A stretch of DNA of 16,307 bases from an uncultured Collinsella sp. (GTDB taxonomy: Bacteria > Actinomycetota > Coriobacteriia > Coriobacteriales > Coriobacteriaceae). The notes under the pieces are model-generated. The model was not told the DNA's origin. It did not search any database and saw nothing but the letters and a program-made list of their open reading frames with translations. The DNA lies in contig CABUHO010000034.1 of assembly GCA_902491395.1 (NCBI GenBank), positions 1 through 16,307 of the forward strand, given 5' to 3'. This document shows, piece by piece, positions 1 to 7,230 of this stretch (its first letter is position 1; every line of letters starts with the position of its first letter). The position numbers were made by a program, and so were the translations under genes.

Positions 1-543
1 CCGCGGGCCGAGGCCGCGGTGGAGGCCGCGGCCGCCTCCACCGCGCCCCCGCCGGCGCTCGTCGAGGCCGAGAACAGGCAGGTCAGGTTCCTGGCCGCCC
101 GGATATCGGAGGCCCTCGACGAGGCCGGGGCCCTCGAGGCCGAGACGGCGGCGCTGCTCGAGGGCGACGAGACCTACGCGTGCCTGCTCACCGTGCCCGG
201 CATCGGCCCGAGGACCGCGGCGCAGCTCGCGGTGTCGGTCGACATCGGGAGGTTCCCGGACCACGACCACCTGGCCTCGTACTGCGGCATAGCCCCGAGG
301 GTGAGGAGCTCCGGCACGTCGGTGAGGTCGGTCAGGGCGTCCAGGCGCGGCGACGCGAGGCTCAAGTCCCTGCTGATCTTCTCGTGCAACAGCCTGGTGA
401 GGTCCTCGGGGCGCTACGGCGAGTACTACCGGGCCTGCAGGGCGCGGGGCATGGGGCACGGGCGGGCGCTCAAGGCCGTCGCGAGGAAGCGGCTCAGGGC
501 GATATACGCCGTGATGCGCGACCGGGTGCTCTACCGGGAGTAG
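1..543 (+). CDS. IS110 family transposase, C-terminal part (5' truncated by window)
   Basis: The reading frame is open from base 1, so this is the C-terminal ~180 residues of a longer protein (family members are about 400 aa); a GTG at 19 is only an internal codon. The visible part is a Transposase_20 (IS116/IS110/IS902) domain: a helix-hairpin-helix-like motif LLTVPGIGPRTAAQLAVSV, then DIGRF, the block LASYCGIAPRVRSSGTS carrying the serine of the conserved SG region used in catalysis, and a basic helical tail ending at TAG 541-543. The N-terminal DEDD RuvC-like domain would lie upstream. In this family DNA choice is guided by a bridge RNA encoded in the element's non-coding end, usually on the 5' side, so it is not visible here. 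The reading frame is intact as far as seen. Confidence 0.85.
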   Translation, partial: PRAEAAVEAAAASTAPPPALVEAENRQVRFLAARISEALDEAGALEAETAALLEGDETYACLLTVPGIGPRTAAQLAVSVDIGRFPDHDHLASYCGIAPRVRSSGTSVRSVRASRRGDARLKSLLIFSCNSLVRSSGRYGEYYRACRARGMGHGRALKAVARKRLRAIYAVMRDRVLYRE

Positions 544-552
544 CCCCGACGG

Positions 553-573
553 TTGACAAAACTATAGGAACAC
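553..573 (+). promoter_or_regulatory. Outward TTGACA at IS right end, candidate half of a junction promoter
   Basis: A consensus -35 hexamer TTGACA at 553-558 points out of the element. In IS110 circles the right end can supply a -35 box and the left end a -10 box, making a promoter that drives transposase and bridge RNA. No -10 lies at the right distance in the flanking DNA here, which fits a half-promoter. The left end is not in the window. Confidence 0.4.
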
Positions 574-626
574 CCAATGACTACTTTGGACCACGAAAGC
601 GCCGCAGGTTGAGCATAAGTCAGCGA

Positions 627-724
627 AAACGCCCCTAAGCGAGCAAGGTGACGTGAAAGAGGAGGGAAGCGTACTTCGGTACGCGACCGACGATTGAACG
701 TCAGATTGCCGCTTAGGGGCGTTT
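627..724 (+). ncRNA. Long imperfect hairpin with cUUCGg tetraloop, candidate structured RNA or intergenic repeat
   Basis: Arms AAACGCCCCTAAGCG (627-641) and its perfect complement (710-724) form a 15-bp outer stem. After a one-base bulge, 643-646 pairs with 706-709; after a 2x2 loop, TGACGT (649-654) pairs with ACGTCA (698-703). A purine-rich internal loop including GAGGAGGG separates this from an apical 6-bp stem GCGTAC/GTACGC (669-674/679-684) closed by TTCG. The C(UUCG)G loop is extra-stable only on the + strand, suggesting + is the RNA strand. No open frame uses the region. It could be a non-coding RNA, a dispersed palindromic repeat, or part of the htpG 3' UTR on the other strand. Confidence 0.5.
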
Positions 725-737
725 GCAGCGTCGAGCC

Positions 738-765
738 GTTACGCGGTTTGGTAAAACCGCGTAAC
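738..765 (-). terminator. Perfect 12-bp hairpin just past the htpG stop
   Basis: GTTACGCGGTTT (738-749) and its exact complement (754-765) enclose a four-base loop, 8 bp downstream of the htpG stop codon. There is no clear U-tract on either strand, so it is not a textbook intrinsic terminator; it may terminate weakly or protect the 3' end of htpG mRNA. Confidence 0.5.
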
Positions 766-772
766 TACCCAA

Positions 773-2797
773 TTACATAAGCTCGCAGACAGCTGCGGCG
801 AAGGCTACGGGGTCCTCGGGGAGGATGCCCTCGACCAGCAGGGCCTGGTCATAGAGCAGACCGGAGTACTGCTTGATCTTGTCGGCGTCGCCTGCCTTCT
901 GGGCAGCGACAAGCTTGTCAAAGACCGGGTGCTTGGCGTTGAGCTCGAGCACGCGCTGGCTCCTGGGCATGCCGTCGGGCGCGCCCTCGGGTCCCTTCTG
1001 GAGCACCTTCTCCATCTCGAGCGAAAGCGGACCCTCGGTGGTGATGCACGCGGGAGCATCGGTCAGGCGCGCAGAGACGGCGACCTTCTCGACCTTATCG
1101 CCGAGCGCCTCCTTCATAGCGCTAAAGAGGTCCTCGTTTTCCTTGGTGGCGTCCTCGGCCTCCTTCTTCTCGTCCTCGGTCGCCAGGTCAAGATCACCGG
1201 TCGCGACGTTCTTGAGCTCCAGGTGACGATCCTCGACCTCGGGCTCGGCACCGTCGGCAACGGCCTTCTCGGCAGCCTCGCGGGCGGCGTCGTCCTCGTA
1301 GATCTTAGGCATATCGGCGGCAACGTACTCACGCATAGCCTGGAACGTGAACTCATCCACATCCTGCGTCAGCAGCAGCACGTCGTAACCGCGGTCGAGC
1401 ACGCCCTTTACCACGGGCATCTTGGCCAAGCGCTCACGCGAGTCGCCGGCGGCGTAGTAGATGGCCTTCTGATCCTCGGGCATGCCCTTGGCATACTCGG
1501 CCAAGGTAATCATCTTCTGCTCCTTGGCAGACCAGAACAGTAGCAGGTCGGCGAGCTCATCGGCCTTCATGCCATAGCTCGAGTAGATGCCATACTTAAG
1601 GCCGCGGCCAAAGTTCTCAAAGAACTTCTCGTAGGCCTCGCGGTCGTTGTCACGCATATCCTCAAGGTCGGCGGTAATCTTCTTTTCCACACGCTTGGCG
1701 ATAGCCTTGAGCTGACGGTTCTGCTGCAGCGTCTCGCGCGAGATGTTGAGCGACACGTCGGCGGAATCCACGACGCCACGGACAAAGTTGTAGTAGTCGG
1801 GCAGCAGGTCGTCGCACTTCTCCATAATCAGCACGTTGGAGCTGTAGAGCGCCAGGCCCTTCTCGTAGTCCTTGCTGTACAGATCGAACGGGGCACGGCC
1901 CGGCACAAACAGCAGGGCGTCGTACTCGAGCGTACCCTCGGCATGGAAGCTGATGGTGCGCGCCGGATCGTCAAAGTCGTGGAACGTAGACTTGTAGAAC
2001 TCGTCATAGTCCTTCTGCTCAACATCGGAGCTGCGCTTCTTCCAAATCGGTGTCATGGAATTGACGGTCTCGAGCTCCTGGTAGTCCTCGTACTCGGGCG
2101 TGTAGTCATCGCCAGCATCCTCGGGCTTGGGCTTCTGGCGGCTCTTGGACACCATCATCTGGATCGGGTAACGCACATAGTTGCTGTACTGCTGAATCAG
2201 GCTCTTGAGGCCCCACTCGGTCAGGAAGCGATCGTAGGTCTCGGCCTCGCCGTCGGCGTCGAGCTTCTCGTTCTCGCGCAGCGTCAGGATGACATCGGTG
2301 CCGTGCTCGGCGCGCTCGCCGTCTTCGATGGTGTAACCCTCAAGACCATCAGACTCCCACACGTGAGCGGTGTCCTCGCCATAGGCGCGGCTGACAACCT
2401 TTACGTGGCTGGCAACCATAAAGGCAGAGTAGAAGCCCACGCCAAACTGGCCGATGATGTCGACATCGGAGCCCTGTTGCTCGGCATTCTCGGTCTTAAA
2501 CTCCTCGGAGCCGGAATGGGCGATGGTGCCCAGATTGCGCTCGAGCTCCTCGGCGGTCATGCCGATGCCGTTATCCGAAATCGTGATGGTGCGGGCATCT
2601 TTATCGAAGGAGACGCGAATGGCCAGGTCGCCCTGATCGATCTTGACGCTCGGGTCCTGCAGGCTCTTAAAGTTGAGCTTGTCGACGGCATCGCTCGCGT
2701 TGGAGATAAGCTCGCGCAGGAAGATTTCCTTATTGGTATAGATGGAGTTGATCATGAGGTCGAGCAATTTTTTGCTCTCGGTCTTAAATTGACGCAT
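773..2797 (-). CDS. htpG: Molecular chaperone HtpG (Hsp90 family)
   Basis: Cytosolic ATP-dependent chaperone that remodels client proteins as a dimer. The 674-residue product shows the GHKL ATPase motifs in order: the helix with EIFLRELISNASDA (residues 24-37, carrying the catalytic Glu and the Mg-binding Asn), DNGIGM (75-80, nucleotide-binding Asp), LGTIAHSGSEEF (89-100) and the lid/glycine motif IGQFGVGFYSAF (115-126). The middle domain keeps NISRETLQQN with the Arg that contacts the gamma-phosphate. It is somewhat longer than the E. coli protein (624 aa), with a Glu/Ala-rich stretch (EDDAAREAAEKAVADGAEPEVED, split here only for description) before the C-terminal dimerisation part. The ATG at 2797 has an AAAGGA site (2804-2809) six bases upstream. 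It appears monocistronic. I found no CIRCE operator upstream. Confidence 0.97.
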   Translation of the reverse strand: MRQFKTESKKLLDLMINSIYTNKEIFLRELISNASDAVDKLNFKSLQDPSVKIDQGDLAIRVSFDKDARTITISDNGIGMTAEELERNLGTIAHSGSEEFKTENAEQQGSDVDIIGQFGVGFYSAFMVASHVKVVSRAYGEDTAHVWESDGLEGYTIEDGERAEHGTDVILTLRENEKLDADGEAETYDRFLTEWGLKSLIQQYSNYVRYPIQMMVSKSRQKPKPEDAGDDYTPEYEDYQELETVNSMTPIWKKRSSDVEQKDYDEFYKSTFHDFDDPARTISFHAEGTLEYDALLFVPGRAPFDLYSKDYEKGLALYSSNVLIMEKCDDLLPDYYNFVRGVVDSADVSLNISRETLQQNRQLKAIAKRVEKKITADLEDMRDNDREAYEKFFENFGRGLKYGIYSSYGMKADELADLLLFWSAKEQKMITLAEYAKGMPEDQKAIYYAAGDSRERLAKMPVVKGVLDRGYDVLLLTQDVDEFTFQAMREYVAADMPKIYEDDAAREAAEKAVADGAEPEVEDRHLELKNVATGDLDLATEDEKKEAEDATKENEDLFSAMKEALGDKVEKVAVSARLTDAPACITTEGPLSLEMEKVLQKGPEGAPDGMPRSQRVLELNAKHPVFDKLVAAQKAGDADKIKQYSGLLYDQALLVEGILPEDPVAFAAAVCELM

Positions 2798-2883
2798 GTG
2801 CAGTCCTTTCGCGCTACCCCCGTCCGCAAAAACGGCCCGGTTGCCCGAGCCGCATCGCAGACCTGCTATGTTCAGACTTAGAT

Positions 2884-2912
2884 TTTATAACCCATTAGCG
2901 CGCATATATACA
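2884..2912 (-). promoter_or_regulatory. Possible htpG promoter
   Basis: TATAAA (reading 2889 to 2884) is a fair -10 box about 90 bp before the htpG start. The hexamer 17 bp upstream, TGTATA (2912 to 2907), matches the -35 consensus in only three positions. The AT-rich setting supports it weakly. Confidence 0.3.
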
Positions 2913-2961
2913 CACGGTATCGAAAAACTGTATGTCCAAACGCTCTGATGCGCCGATTGCC

Positions 2962-3000
2962 AAGGAGTGTCCCCGACTGCCGGCAGAAAAGGAACGTCCC
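2962..3000 (-). repeat. Direct repeat flanking a 10-bp palindrome at the acetyltransferase 3' end
   Basis: On the minus strand GGGACGTTCCTT (3000-2989) and GGGACACTCCTT (2973-2962) are 12-bp direct repeats with two mismatches, either side of the perfect palindrome CTGCCGGCAG (2977-2986). The first repeat runs into the stop codon of the acetyltransferase gene. It may be a weak terminator, a regulatory site or a dispersed repeat; there is no U-tract. Confidence 0.45.
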
Positions 3001-3500
3001 TATCTGCCATCTACGCGCTTGGCCATCCAAGCATGGGGCTGGCCCTCGTCTTCGTAGTCCACCGGGGCAATCTGCGCGTAGCCCGCCTTGGCATAGAGCG
3101 GCAGCACGTATTCCTGCGCATGCAGCTTAATGAGCCTGGCGCCGGCATCACGCGCGCACGTATCACTGGCCTCGACAATCTTGCTCGCCAGACCACGACG
3201 GCGCATCGAGGGCAACACCGCGACGCGTCCCATAATGAAGGTCTCCCCTGCCGCAACGCCTTCGTCCATCTCGCACGCCGGCGACACCGGTGCCTCCGCG
3301 TCAGCTACGCGCTCCAGCTCCTCGGGAAACACGCGCGAGCAACCGGCGAGCTCGCCGTCCACGTACAGCGTCACATGGATGCAGCTCGGAGCCTCGTCGA
3401 TAGCGTCAAACTCATTCTCGTAGCCCTGCTCATCCATAAAAACGACGCGGCGCACCAGCGCCGCGTCTTCAAAGCATCCCGTCTTAAGTTGGATATCCAT
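3000..3500 (-). CDS. GNAT family N-acetyltransferase, ElaA-like
   Basis: Predicted 166-residue cytosolic acyltransferase using acetyl-CoA; substrate unknown. The N-terminal part has VFMDEQGYENEFDAIDEAPSCIHV, the R/F-x-EQGY-x-EFD-x-D-x-x-H pattern typical of ElaA/YitI-type GNATs. The core acetyl-CoA motif A is IMGRVAVLPSMRRRGLASKIV (V-x-P-x-x-R-x-R-G-L-A), followed by the C-terminal strand with YVLPLYAKAGY. I chose the ATG at 3500 because GAAGGGG (3512-3506) sits five bases upstream; an in-frame TTG at 3518 would put that sequence inside the gene. It starts 39 bp after cpsB ends and is likely the last gene of the wzz-cpsD-cpsB transcript. Nothing in the sequence ties it chemically to polysaccharide synthesis. 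Confidence 0.85.
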   Translation of the reverse strand: MDIQLKTGCFEDAALVRRVVFMDEQGYENEFDAIDEAPSCIHVTLYVDGELAGCSRVFPEELERVADAEAPVSPACEMDEGVAAGETFIMGRVAVLPSMRRRGLASKIVEASDTCARDAGARLIKLHAQEYVLPLYAKAGYAQIAPVDYEDEGQPHAWMAKRVDGR

Positions 3501-3505
3501 GGCTG

Positions 3506-3512
3506 CCCCTTC
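3506..3512 (-). promoter_or_regulatory. Ribosome binding site deciding the acetyltransferase start
   Basis: GAAGGGG on the minus strand, five bases before ATG 3500. It favours this start over TTG 3518, whose codons would overlap it. Confidence 0.6.
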
Positions 3513-3539
3513 ATTCAATGCGAACGTTAGGGACAGATT

Positions 3540-4190
3540 TTAGCGAAAATGAGCTCCGCGCACGCTGAACTTCGCGCGAGCCTTTGCCAGGCAGTCATAA
3601 TGACCCACGTTATGGGCATCGCTCGCGATAAAGCTGTACAGGTTCTGATCGAACAGGCGCTGCGCGGGCTTTTTCTCGCGACCGAAACGACCGCCGGCAA
3701 TAAAGTCCGCCGAAGCCTGCAGCTTGCAGCCCATATCGACCAGGCGCTCCGCCACGCTTACATCCTTTTGAACCGCACGATAGCGCTCAGGATGAGCGAT
3801 GATCACCTGGTAGCCACGGCACTGCAAATCGTAAATCGTGTTCTCGTACTCTCTAAACGCATACGCATCTGCATGAGTCGAAAGCTCGAGCAGAAACTCG
3901 TTGGTCCCATCGAAATGCAAGTGCTCCGCGGCATCAATACCAAGCTCGACAAGCTTACGATGGTTGACCTCAAAGCCCATCTGGAGCGGAAAACCATCGG
4001 CGTTATCACGCAGCAGCTCATAGGCATCCCACATTTTGTCGTAATCAAAATAAGGGTCACGACAGTGCGGAGTGCAAACGATTCTGGTAACACCGGCCCG
4101 CTTGGCAGCCTCGAGCATCGCCAGGCTCTCATCGAGATCGGCGGCGCCGTCGTCTACACCCGGCAAGATATGGCAATGAATGTCACGCAT
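3540..4190 (-). CDS. cpsB: CpsB/YwqE-type protein-tyrosine phosphatase (PHP domain)
   Basis: Mn-dependent phosphatase that dephosphorylates the C-terminal tyrosines of the cognate BY-kinase, resetting the capsule polymerisation/export cycle. The 216-residue protein has the PHP metal motifs: DIHCHILPGVDDG (residues 3-15, two His and Asp), CTPH (39-42), LLEL (100-103), AHPERY (132-137) and SDAHN (190-194). Length is slightly below the usual 240-255 aa, with the C-terminus ending soon after the last metal motif, but all metal ligands look present. ATG 4190 follows the cpsD stop by 17 bp; AAGG in the gap can serve as binding site. The order kinase then phosphatase differs from pneumococcal cps loci (phosphatase first). 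Confidence 0.93.
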   Translation of the reverse strand: MRDIHCHILPGVDDGAADLDESLAMLEAAKRAGVTRIVCTPHCRDPYFDYDKMWDAYELLRDNADGFPLQMGFEVNHRKLVELGIDAAEHLHFDGTNEFLLELSTHADAYAFREYENTIYDLQCRGYQVIIAHPERYRAVQKDVSVAERLVDMGCKLQASADFIAGGRFGREKKPAQRLFDQNLYSFIASDAHNVGHYDCLAKARAKFSVRGAHFR

Positions 4191-4207
4191 AGATCGGCCT
4201 TAATCAG

Positions 4208-4945
4208 CTAAACGTTTGCTCGGTTGGTGAAGATGCCCTTTTTGGAAGCACCCTGATCGTCAGAGCCCTTCTTTACCTTCTTACCATCCTTGGTGTAGTA
4301 AGAATAGTAGTACTCGCTGGTCTCGGTCTCGCAATAATTCATAACGGTACCGATAAGCTTGACCCTCTCGGACTTCTTAAGCTGGCCGATAGCGTTGAGT
4401 GCTTCCTCGCGCTTGGTAAAGTCCTCGCGCACCACGAACAGCGTACCGTCGGTCAGGCTGGCGATCTCGGCAGCATCGATGAAGGTGCCGACCGGAGGAG
4501 CGTCGAAGATAACGTACTGGAACTTAGCAGACAGCGCCTTTACCAGCTTGGAAAAACGATGGGAGACGATGATGTCGGCAGGATTGGGAATGTGCGGCTC
4601 GGCATCGAGGAAGTAGAAGTTCTTCTGACCCGTCTCGACGATCGCCTGGTCGATGGAAATCTGCTCGGACAGGACCGCGTAGAGTCCGCCGCGCGAACGA
4701 ACGCCGAGCATATCGGAATGGGACCTGCGGCGCATATCGGCCTCGACCAGGAGCACGGACTTGCCGCTCGTGGCGATAGCCTGAGCAAGGTTGATGGAAA
4801 CCGTAGACTTGCCCTCGTTGGGAATCGAGGACGTAACGGTGATGGTGCGAATGGGATCGTCCACGCTCGCAAAGCGGATGTTGGCCAGAAGGGTCTTGGC
4901 GGCATTCTGCACAACGAGCTTATCGGTGTTCTTTGCCTTAGCCAT
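4208..4945 (-). CDS. cpsD: CpsD/CapB-type bacterial tyrosine kinase (cytoplasmic domain)
   Basis: BY-kinase that autophosphorylates on a C-terminal tyrosine cluster and, with its membrane activator (next gene upstream), controls polysaccharide chain length and export. The 245 residues show Walker A SSIPNEGKST (39-48), Walker A' VLLVEADMRRR (64-74; the first acid of the usual D-x-D is Glu here, the second Asp is kept), and Walker B YVIFDAPPVG (144-153). The tail has the cluster EYYYSYY (211-217, five tyrosines) followed by a Lys-rich segment. The kinase and transmembrane modulator are separate proteins, the Gram-positive arrangement. ATG 4945 lies two bases after the wzz stop, and its AAAGGTGG binding site is in the last wzz codons, so translation is probably coupled. 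Confidence 0.95.
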   Translation of the reverse strand: MAKAKNTDKLVVQNAAKTLLANIRFASVDDPIRTITVTSSIPNEGKSTVSINLAQAIATSGKSVLLVEADMRRRSHSDMLGVRSRGGLYAVLSEQISIDQAIVETGQKNFYFLDAEPHIPNPADIIVSHRFSKLVKALSAKFQYVIFDAPPVGTFIDAAEIASLTDGTLFVVREDFTKREEALNAIGQLKKSERVKLIGTVMNYCETETSEYYYSYYTKDGKKVKKGSDDQGASKKGIFTNRANV

Positions 4946-4947
4946 GC

Positions 4948-5604
4948 CTATTTACCACCTTTCATAGCCGGAATTCGGCCAACAACGGGAATACCCAGGA
5001 GCTCTTCTGCCTCTTCGGCACCGCGGATGCGGGTGTTGAGCATATCTGCCAAGACGACATAGGCAACTGCGATAAAGATGCCCGCGAGGAACGCGACGGC
5101 AACGTACAGCATGCGCTTGGGACCGCTGGGGGCCTCGGGGGTCTTGGCCTCGTCGATAACGTTGATGCTCTGGGCAGCGCCGACGTTCTGGGCGACCGTA
5201 CTCACCGAGCTGGCCATGGCCTTAGCGACCTCAGCCGTCTCCTTGGCATCGGTGCCGGTGACCGAAAGCGTAATAACGCGCGTGGTCGTCTCTGAGGAAA
5301 CAGAGACCTTGTAGTCATCCAAATCGGAAAGGCCCAGCTCGTTGGCAGCACCGCTCTTAACGCTATCGCTATCGAGCAGCGTGGCGATATCGTTGGAAAG
5401 CATCTGGCTCGCCGAGAGGTCGTTGTAGCTCATCTGACCGCTATCGTCGGTCTTGGCGAGAATGTACATGCTCGTCGTGGCGGTGTAGGTGTTATCCATC
5501 GCAGCGAAGGACACGATGCCCATGGCGATCGCGCAAACCACCGGAAGGGTGATGACCAGCTTAAGGTGCTTTTTCAGCAGCTGGAACAATTCGAGAAGGG
5601 TCAT
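4948..5604 (-). CDS. cpsC: Wzz/CpsC/YveK-type polysaccharide chain-length modulator
   Basis: Membrane co-polymerase and activator of the CpsD kinase. The 218-residue protein has a Wzz domain with transmembrane helices at about 15-35 (LKLVITLPVVCAIAMGIVSF) and 166-187 (LYVAVAFLAGIFIAVAYVVL), an extracytoplasmic segment between them, and the proline-rich EAKTPEAPSGP (152-162) just before the second helix, typical of the family. The short cytoplasmic tail (ELLGIPVVGRIPAMKGGK) is the part expected to touch CpsD. ATG 5604 has GAAAGG 8 bases upstream. It is the first gene of the four-gene group; its promoter should lie in 5605-5740. Confidence 0.93.
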   Translation of the reverse strand: MTLLELFQLLKKHLKLVITLPVVCAIAMGIVSFAAMDNTYTATTSMYILAKTDDSGQMSYNDLSASQMLSNDIATLLDSDSVKSGAANELGLSDLDDYKVSVSSETTTRVITLSVTGTDAKETAEVAKAMASSVSTVAQNVGAAQSINVIDEAKTPEAPSGPKRMLYVAVAFLAGIFIAVAYVVLADMLNTRIRGAEEAEELLGIPVVGRIPAMKGGK

Positions 5605-5740
5605 GCAGCTTGCCTTTCAGTTCCCCAGTTCGTATTGACAAAACTGTCCGTATGTTATCGCATCTTTTTACCGAGACCAAACTCTATACATAAGAAACAG
5701 CCTCTACTGTAAAAATGCCGGAAGCGTCCGTAAAATTGCG
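5605..5740 (-). other. Intergenic region ahead of the cps group, no gene
   Basis: AT-richer stretch between phoR and wzz. A possible promoter for the cps genes is TTTACA with TATAGA 19 bp downstream, or TAACAT with TTGGTC 17 bp upstream (all minus strand); neither is strong enough to call. A consensus TTGACA at 5635-5640 on the + strand has no -10 box and no gene in front of it. Confidence 0.4.
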
Positions 5741-5777
5741 CAACAACAACGCCGCACCCGAAAGACAGATGCGGCGT
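5741..5777 (-). terminator. Probable terminator of pstB-phoB-phoR
   Basis: An 8-bp perfect stem, ACGCCGCA/TGCGGCGT (5777-5770 with 5756-5749 on the minus strand), 25 bp after the phoR stop and followed by the T-rich but interrupted TTGTTGTTG. The 13-base loop and broken U-tract make it weaker than a canonical one. Confidence 0.6.
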
Positions 5778-5802
5778 CTGCGCGAATAACTATGTCGTAT
5801 CG

Positions 5803-7227
5803 CTATGCGAATGGCTCGTCCTGCTGTATGGGAAACGTCACCGTAATGGTGGTTCCCACGCCCGGTTCGCTCTCCAGGTCGATATCGGCGTGATGGTACA
5901 AGGCGGCATGTTTAACGATCGCCAGGCCCAGACCCGTTCCACCGCGTGCCTTTGATCGACTCTTGTCCACGCGGTAGAAACGCTCGAACACCTTGCCCTG
6001 CTCCTCGGGCGCAATGCCAATACCCGTGTCGGCAACCGCAAGAAACGGCTGGCCTTCATCGTTGGTCCCGCACGTAAGTGTCACCGTACCACCGGGTCGG
6101 TTATAGCGGATGGCGTTGCTTGCCAGATTATAGATGAGCTCGTCGATCAAGCGCGACACGCCTTCGATGACCACAGGCTTGGTCTCATGACTTATCGTCA
6201 CATTCGCCTGACGGGCAACCTGTTCAAGACGCTGCTCAACCGCGTAGATCGCACGAGAGAGCTCAATAGGCTCCGTGGACCCAATGGGCACCGCCTCGCC
6301 CTCAGTCGCACGCTCGGCCTCGTCCAAGTTAGACAGCGTAAGGATGTCGTTGACAAGCGCTGCCAAGCGGCCCGCCTCACGATAGATGCGACCGCCAAAG
6401 TTGCGCAGGTCGTCCTCGCCCTCGACCATGCCATTCGCGATGAGCTCGGCATAGCCCGAAATCGCCGTAAGCGGCGTCTTGAGCTCATGGGTGATATTCG
6501 CCGTGAACTCGCGGCGCATACGGTCGTTGTCCGCTAGCACCGCCATTTGGCGCTTGAGTTCCTGGCGCTGCGACTCGATACGCTCAAGCATGGGGACCAT
6601 CTCGGCATAGGCGTGCTCATAGCTACGGCGTGGGTGATCCAAATCCACCTCTTGCAACGGCGCGATGATGGCACGGGACTCACGGCGCGCCATAAAAAAC
6701 GAGAGTACCGCACCCGCTGCTGCGATAAGCAGCATCGGCGCCAGCATCGACAGCAAAATCGCCGCAACGCCAGGCTGGGCCTGCGCCAAGCGAACGACCT
6801 GGCCGTTATCAAGGGTGACGGCGCGATACAGCATAATCTCGTCGAGTGTAGAGCTTGCGCGCTCCGCGGAACCCGAACCACTCTCAAAGGCCTCGATGAC
6901 CTCGGGGCGATCGCCATGGTTGGGCAGTGTGGAAGGCGACGCCTCGTTGTCGTAGGCAACAGATCCGTCCTTATTGATCAGCGTGATACGAAGATCCTCG
7001 CGATCGAGGCTTCGCAAGAACGGAATGGGCTCCTGCTGCTCGTCAAGGGCGGCAGCAATGAGCTCGGTTTCCTGCGCCAGATTGGCACTCGTGGCATCCG
7101 CCAAAGTGTTTTGCACAAAGAACGCACCCAGCACCGTAAACGCCACGATAACTGCCATGGCGCAGACAAAGATCGTCACAAAAACGCGGTGCGACAGCGT
7201 ATGTTTTCCCTGGGGGGCGAAGACCAC
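5803..7227 (-). CDS. phoR: PhoR-like sensor histidine kinase
   Basis: Membrane sensor that phosphorylates the regulator encoded just upstream. The 474-residue protein has a transmembrane helix at about 15-38, a ~115-residue extracytoplasmic domain, a second helix at about 155-179, a HAMP-like linker, a HisKA box FTANITHELKTPLTAISGYA (His 247), and an HATPase_c domain with N box (LIYNLASNAIRYN, 364-376), G1 (VADTGIGIAPEEQGKVFERFYR, split: D400-G404 core) and G2 (GGTGLGLAIVKH, 429-440). No PAS domain is evident, unlike E. coli PhoR. Start is GTG 7227, three bases after the phoB stop, with GGAGG (7240-7236) inside the end of phoB, so translational coupling is likely. The phosphate role is inferred from pstB in the same unit; kinase function itself is certain. 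Confidence 0.92.
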   Translation of the reverse strand: MVFAPQGKHTLSHRVFVTIFVCAMAVIVAFTVLGAFFVQNTLADATSANLAQETELIAAALDEQQEPIPFLRSLDREDLRITLINKDGSVAYDNEASPSTLPNHGDRPEVIEAFESGSGSAERASSTLDEIMLYRAVTLDNGQVVRLAQAQPGVAAILLSMLAPMLLIAAAGAVLSFFMARRESRAIIAPLQEVDLDHPRRSYEHAYAEMVPMLERIESQRQELKRQMAVLADNDRMRREFTANITHELKTPLTAISGYAELIANGMVEGEDDLRNFGGRIYREAGRLAALVNDILTLSNLDEAERATEGEAVPIGSTEPIELSRAIYAVEQRLEQVARQANVTISHETKPVVIEGVSRLIDELIYNLASNAIRYNRPGGTVTLTCGTNDEGQPFLAVADTGIGIAPEEQGKVFERFYRVDKSRSKARGGTGLGLAIVKHAALYHHADIDLESEPGVGTTITVTFPIQQDEPFA

Positions 7228-7230
7228 GGG

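Larger units (their letters stand above)
1..573 (+). mobile_element. 3' part of an IS110-family insertion sequence
   Basis: The window opens inside an IS110-type element: a transposase C-terminal domain, then a short non-coding end. The sequence TTGACAAAACTATAGGAACA at 553-572 resembles the right-end style I recall for actinobacterial IS110 elements, so I place the right boundary near 573. No terminal inverted repeats are seen, as expected for IS110. Base composition here is clearly richer in G+C than in the neighbouring htpG, consistent with a foreign element. The left end and N-terminal half lie outside the window, so the boundary is an estimate. Confidence 0.7.

Noticed and set aside
627..724. 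Bridge RNA of the IS110 element
   Set aside because: In the IS110 group the bridge RNA is usually encoded on the 5' side of the transposase, and this element lies beyond the estimated right end. Not excluded if the boundary is wrong.
1943..2881. 312-codon plus-strand open frame antisense to htpG
   Set aside because: Shadow of the strongly conserved HtpG frame, produced by its GC-rich codon bias; low-complexity hydrophobic product, no motif.
2798..2960. CIRCE operator for HrcA control of htpG
   Set aside because: No TTAGCACTC-N9-GAGTGCTAA-like inverted repeat found in the upstream region.
5635..5663. Plus-strand promoter starting with TTGACA
   Set aside because: No -10 box at 16-18 bp and the downstream plus strand has no gene.
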